DNA of 33,172 nt from positions 1 to 33,172 of the forward strand of contig CAZVBS010000005.1 of assembly GCA_964625905.1 (NCBI GenBank). Reading direction: 5' to 3'. Positions 30,889 through 33,172 of the stretch are shown here, in pieces. Numbering within the stretch: the stretch's first letter is position 1; every line of letters starts with the position of its first letter. The DNA is from JABMNX01 sp964625905 (GTDB lineage: Bacteria > Patescibacteriota > Minisyncoccia > Phycocordibacterales > JABMNX01). The notes under the pieces are model-generated. The model searched no databases, had not been told where the DNA came from, and saw nothing but the letters and a program-made list of their open reading frames with translations. Position numbers and translations under genes: made by a program.

Positions 30889-32202
30889 CTATTCTGTTCT
30901 ATCAGTGCGTGTGATGTCTAGACCAATCTTTTTGAGTCTTTCTTCTATCCTCTCATATCCTCTATCAATATGATACACATTATTAATGAGAGAGTTCCCT
31001 TTTGCAACCGATGCAGCTATAACATAAGCAAGTCCTGCCCGTATATCTGGACTTCCAAGAGCTCTACCTGTGAGTTGAACTGGTCCTTTCACTTGAGCTC
31101 TATGAGAATCCCACATTACGATATCAGCACCCATTCTAACTAAATCATCTGTGTAATTTAGACGACCTTCAAATATTGTTTCGTGCACAATAGTCTCTCC
31201 AGATACCTGTGTTGCATATACAACCATCGGCGCTTGAAGATCAGTAGCAAATCCAGGGTATTCATGGGTTTTAATATCGACAGCTTTTAAATCTTTATTT
31301 AGTTTATTACTTCCGTTCCTTAAAATAATCTTATCAACTTCAGTATCAATAGAAACCCCTGACTTACGCAATAATTCTATTAAAGATTCTAAGTGAAATG
31401 GATTACAATTATTTATAATTAGTTCGTCTGCACACAATGCCCCAAAGATCAAAAAACTACCGGCCTCTAGTCTATCTGAGATAACTTTATGTTCTTTACC
31501 GTTTGCTCTAAGCGGATCTCCACCTTCTATCTCGATTGTTGATGTACCAGCACCAGATATATGTGCTCCGCAATTATTAAGGAAGGAAGCTAAGTCCTTA
31601 ATCTCTGGTTCCATCGCACAGTTTTTAAGCACTGTCTTACCCTCTGCAAGTACTGCAGTCATCATCATTGTTTCTGTACCTGTGTGTGTTATTTTTTCAA
31701 AAAATATATCTGCACCTTTTAACTTACCACCTTTTGCTTTCAGTTTATAATCTCCATTCTTATAAATTATTTCTGCACCAAATTTTTCAAACGCACTTAA
31801 AAAAATATCAATAGGTCGAGCACCTATAACGTCTCCTCCAGGATGTGGAAAGTTTACTTCTCCAAAACGAGCAAGTATTGGACCTGTTAGAACTATCGAA
31901 GCTCTTATCTTTTTTGACATATCCTCATTGAGACTTGTTGACGCACCTCCGTTAATTTTGAAAGTATATCTGATATTACCTTCTTCTTTATCTGTCTTCA
32001 CACTAATCCATAAGTCTTCGAGAATCTCCGCAGTTGCGTGCACATCTTCTATATCTGGTACATCAATAAGAGTCATTTCATCTTCAAAAAGTACGCTCGC
32101 TATCATTGCCTTAAGCACTGCATTTTTTGCAGTATTAACAGATATTTCCCCTTTAAGAGTTTTTTCTCCAGCGAGACCTTTTATAAATAGACTTTCTTGC
32201 AT
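30889..32202 (-). CDS. murA: UDP-GlcNAc 1-carboxyvinyltransferase MurA, Cys-to-Asp variant
   Basis: Catalyses the first committed step of peptidoglycan synthesis, adding enolpyruvate from PEP to UDP-GlcNAc. The N-terminal NTAKNAVLKAMIAS (Lys-Asn pair), RASIVLTGPILARFGE, GGDVIGARPIDIFLSAFEKFGA and the C-terminal DIRAGLAYVIAASVAKG identify it. The active-site loop has Asp (residue 124 from this start) where E. coli has Cys115; Asp variants are known to resist fosfomycin. The start at 32202 (MQESLFIKGL) matches family N-termini and has a -10 box 6 bases upstream; an ATG at 32271 would add 23 residues. Confidence 0.95.
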   Translation of the reverse strand: MQESLFIKGLAGEKTLKGEISVNTAKNAVLKAMIASVLFEDEMTLIDVPDIEDVHATAEILEDLWISVKTDKEEGNIRYTFKINGGASTSLNEDMSKKIRASIVLTGPILARFGEVNFPHPGGDVIGARPIDIFLSAFEKFGAEIIYKNGDYKLKAKGGKLKGADIFFEKITHTGTETMMMTAVLAEGKTVLKNCAMEPEIKDLASFLNNCGAHISGAGTSTIEIEGGDPLRANGKEHKVISDRLEAGSFLIFGALCADELIINNCNPFHLESLIELLRKSGVSIDTEVDKIILRNGSNKLNKDLKAVDIKTHEYPGFATDLQAPMVVYATQVSGETIVHETIFEGRLNYTDDLVRMGADIVMWDSHRAQVKGPVQLTGRALGSPDIRAGLAYVIAASVAKGNSLINNVYHIDRGYERIEERLKKIGLDITRTDRTE

Positions 32203-32208
32203 GGGTGT

Positions 32209-32237
32209 ATTGTATGCGTTTGGTGCTTCTTTTACAA
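32209..32237 (-). promoter_or_regulatory. Promoter of murA, leaderless type
   Basis: On the minus strand TTGTAA (32232-32237), a 17-base spacer and TACAAT (32209-32214), with 6 bases to the ATG at 32202. This supports the shorter murA start. Confidence 0.62.
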
Positions 32238-32285
32238 ATCTTGGTAATCTAGCTATATACTTAGGGCTCATATATGATTAGCATA

Positions 32286-33172
32286 ATGTATCTAATCCAC
32301 GTAATCCCAATATCGCGCGGTATCACCAAAGACCGCCTTTCATATTTTTCAAAAAAAGAAATACCAAAAGGCGCGGTTGTTACTGTACCAATTCGAAGCA
32401 GGCAGATGTCAGCAATAGTTGAATACACCGAGGAGGTGAAAGATGTTAAAACAAGATTAAAACTCTCTCCTTATCCTATTAAAAAAATAAATGAAGTTAA
32501 ATCTGAACAAGTTTTCTATCCTGAGTTCATGTCAGCAGTAATTGAGATGGCAGATTATACAACTGGGACTGTTGGGGCTGTTATAAATTCACTTGTACCA
32601 AAAGTGATTCTTGAAAATCCTAAAGTAATCAGTGGAGGTATTTCAAATGAAAATGTTTCATCTATAACCAACTATGAAAAACTTGTGTTGCAAACAGATA
32701 AAGATGAACGCTTCTCTACTTACAGAAGTCTAGTTCGTGAAGCTTTTGCACGTAAACAATCTGTATTTATTTGTATGCCAACGTTTCATGACGTAGAACA
32801 ATTTGTTTCAAAATCAGAAAAAGGTATTGGATTATATATGTTTGGACTCCACAGTAATCTAACAAAGAAACAAATACAAGAGAAATGGAGCAAAGCTATT
32901 AAAATTGATCATTCTATTGCAATAATAGGTACTGGAAGTTTCTTATCAATCCCACGACCTGATATAAAAACAATAATAATTGAGCGTGAAAGTTCTAATG
33001 CGTACAAATCTCTTGTTCGTCCATATGTAGATATAAGAGTGTTTGCAGATTTATTAGCAAAAAAAACTGGCGCGCGAGTTATATATGCTGATTCGTTCTT
33101 ACGTGTTGAAACCTTGCATCACTATTATGAAGGACTATCAGCTGAACTTGCCCCACTTCGATTTAGACCACT
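32286..33172 (+). CDS. priA: PriA-like primosomal protein N', degenerate ATPase motifs (3' end outside window)
   Basis: Open from ATG 32286 to the right edge. The N-terminus (MYLIHVIPISRGITKDRLSY, then GAVVTVPIRSRQM) matches the PriA 3'-DNA-binding domain. Downstream, GLHSNLTKKQIQEKWSKA aligns with the LHS.L...ER...W segment and IGTGSFLSIPRPDIKTIII with IGTRSALFAPL. The Walker A region reads LQTDKDERFSTY with no GKT, and the DEEH box is ERESS, so helicase ATPase activity is probably lost. GSATPS-type motif III is ADSFLR. An in-frame ATG at 32274 is an alternative start. It is divergent from murA; full length is unknown. Confidence 0.8.
   Translation, partial: MYLIHVIPISRGITKDRLSYFSKKEIPKGAVVTVPIRSRQMSAIVEYTEEVKDVKTRLKLSPYPIKKINEVKSEQVFYPEFMSAVIEMADYTTGTVGAVINSLVPKVILENPKVISGGISNENVSSITNYEKLVLQTDKDERFSTYRSLVREAFARKQSVFICMPTFHDVEQFVSKSEKGIGLYMFGLHSNLTKKQIQEKWSKAIKIDHSIAIIGTGSFLSIPRPDIKTIIIERESSNAYKSLVRPYVDIRVFADLLAKKTGARVIYADSFLRVETLHHYYEGLSAELAPLRFRP

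Overview
The window looks like a chromosomal segment of a Candidate Phyla Radiation (Patescibacteria, probably Parcubacteria/Paceibacteria) bacterium. This is inferred from its AT-rich, compact, overlapping gene layout, the shortened versions of universal genes (MurF without its N-terminal domain, a small TruB, an 87-residue MreD, a delta' subunit without its P-loop, a PriA without visible ATPase motifs), a class I lysyl-tRNA synthetase, and many small proteins of unknown function. Translation uses the standard bacterial code: TGA closes several genes, for example at the mreC/mreD ATGA overlap.

Layout. 1-5.5 kb: the 3' part of a metallo-beta-lactamase-fold gene, then rmuC and a P-type ATPase on the minus strand and yqeY on the plus strand. 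5.5-6.7 kb: small orphan genes on the plus strand with strong promoters, Shine-Dalgarno sites and terminators. 6.6-8.3 kb: truB and a CaCA-family antiporter. 8.3-12.1 kb is an accessory, repeat-rich region: a tRNA-Glu(CUC) with a partial copy of its 5' half folded into a palindromic element, a GC-richer Cys-rich J-domain protein with its own consensus promoter, a gene remnant, a second junction-type palindrome, a candidate small RNA with promoter and terminator, a small gene broken by an in-frame UGA, and two more small genes. 12.2-16.9 kb: a division and cell-wall (dcw) cluster read leftwards, mraZ-rsmH-ftsL-like-ftsI-murF, with MraZ boxes upstream. 17-20 kb: NUDIX hydrolase, lysK and greA. 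20.1-25.3 kb: an elongasome operon, proS-mreB-mreC-mreD-mrdA. 25.4-29.3 kb: frr-rseP and a holB-like / TSP3-repeat membrane protein / membrane-anchored HTH operon. 29.3-33.2 kb: a 48-residue orphan gene cassette, a second mreB, murA and a divergent priA that runs off the window.

The core genes form a coherent set: peptidoglycan precursor synthesis (MurA, MurF), two transpeptidases (FtsI, MrdA), rod-shape scaffolding (two MreBs, MreC, MreD) and translation (ProRS, LysRS, RRF, RsmH, TruB, tRNA-Glu). Two initiation styles are visible. Many core genes have a TANNNT -10 box only 6-8 bases before the start codon, which implies leaderless mRNAs. Most of the small or accessory genes instead have consensus promoters, leaders of roughly 40-90 nt, purine-rich Shine-Dalgarno sites and strong terminators.

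The least explained material is non-coding: a 199-nt long-hairpin element present twice, each time directly after a stop codon, with compensatory base changes; a three-copy GAGTACTC-centred palindrome family; two multi-arm junction elements sharing a CTGC-loop hairpin; and an unassigned small RNA.
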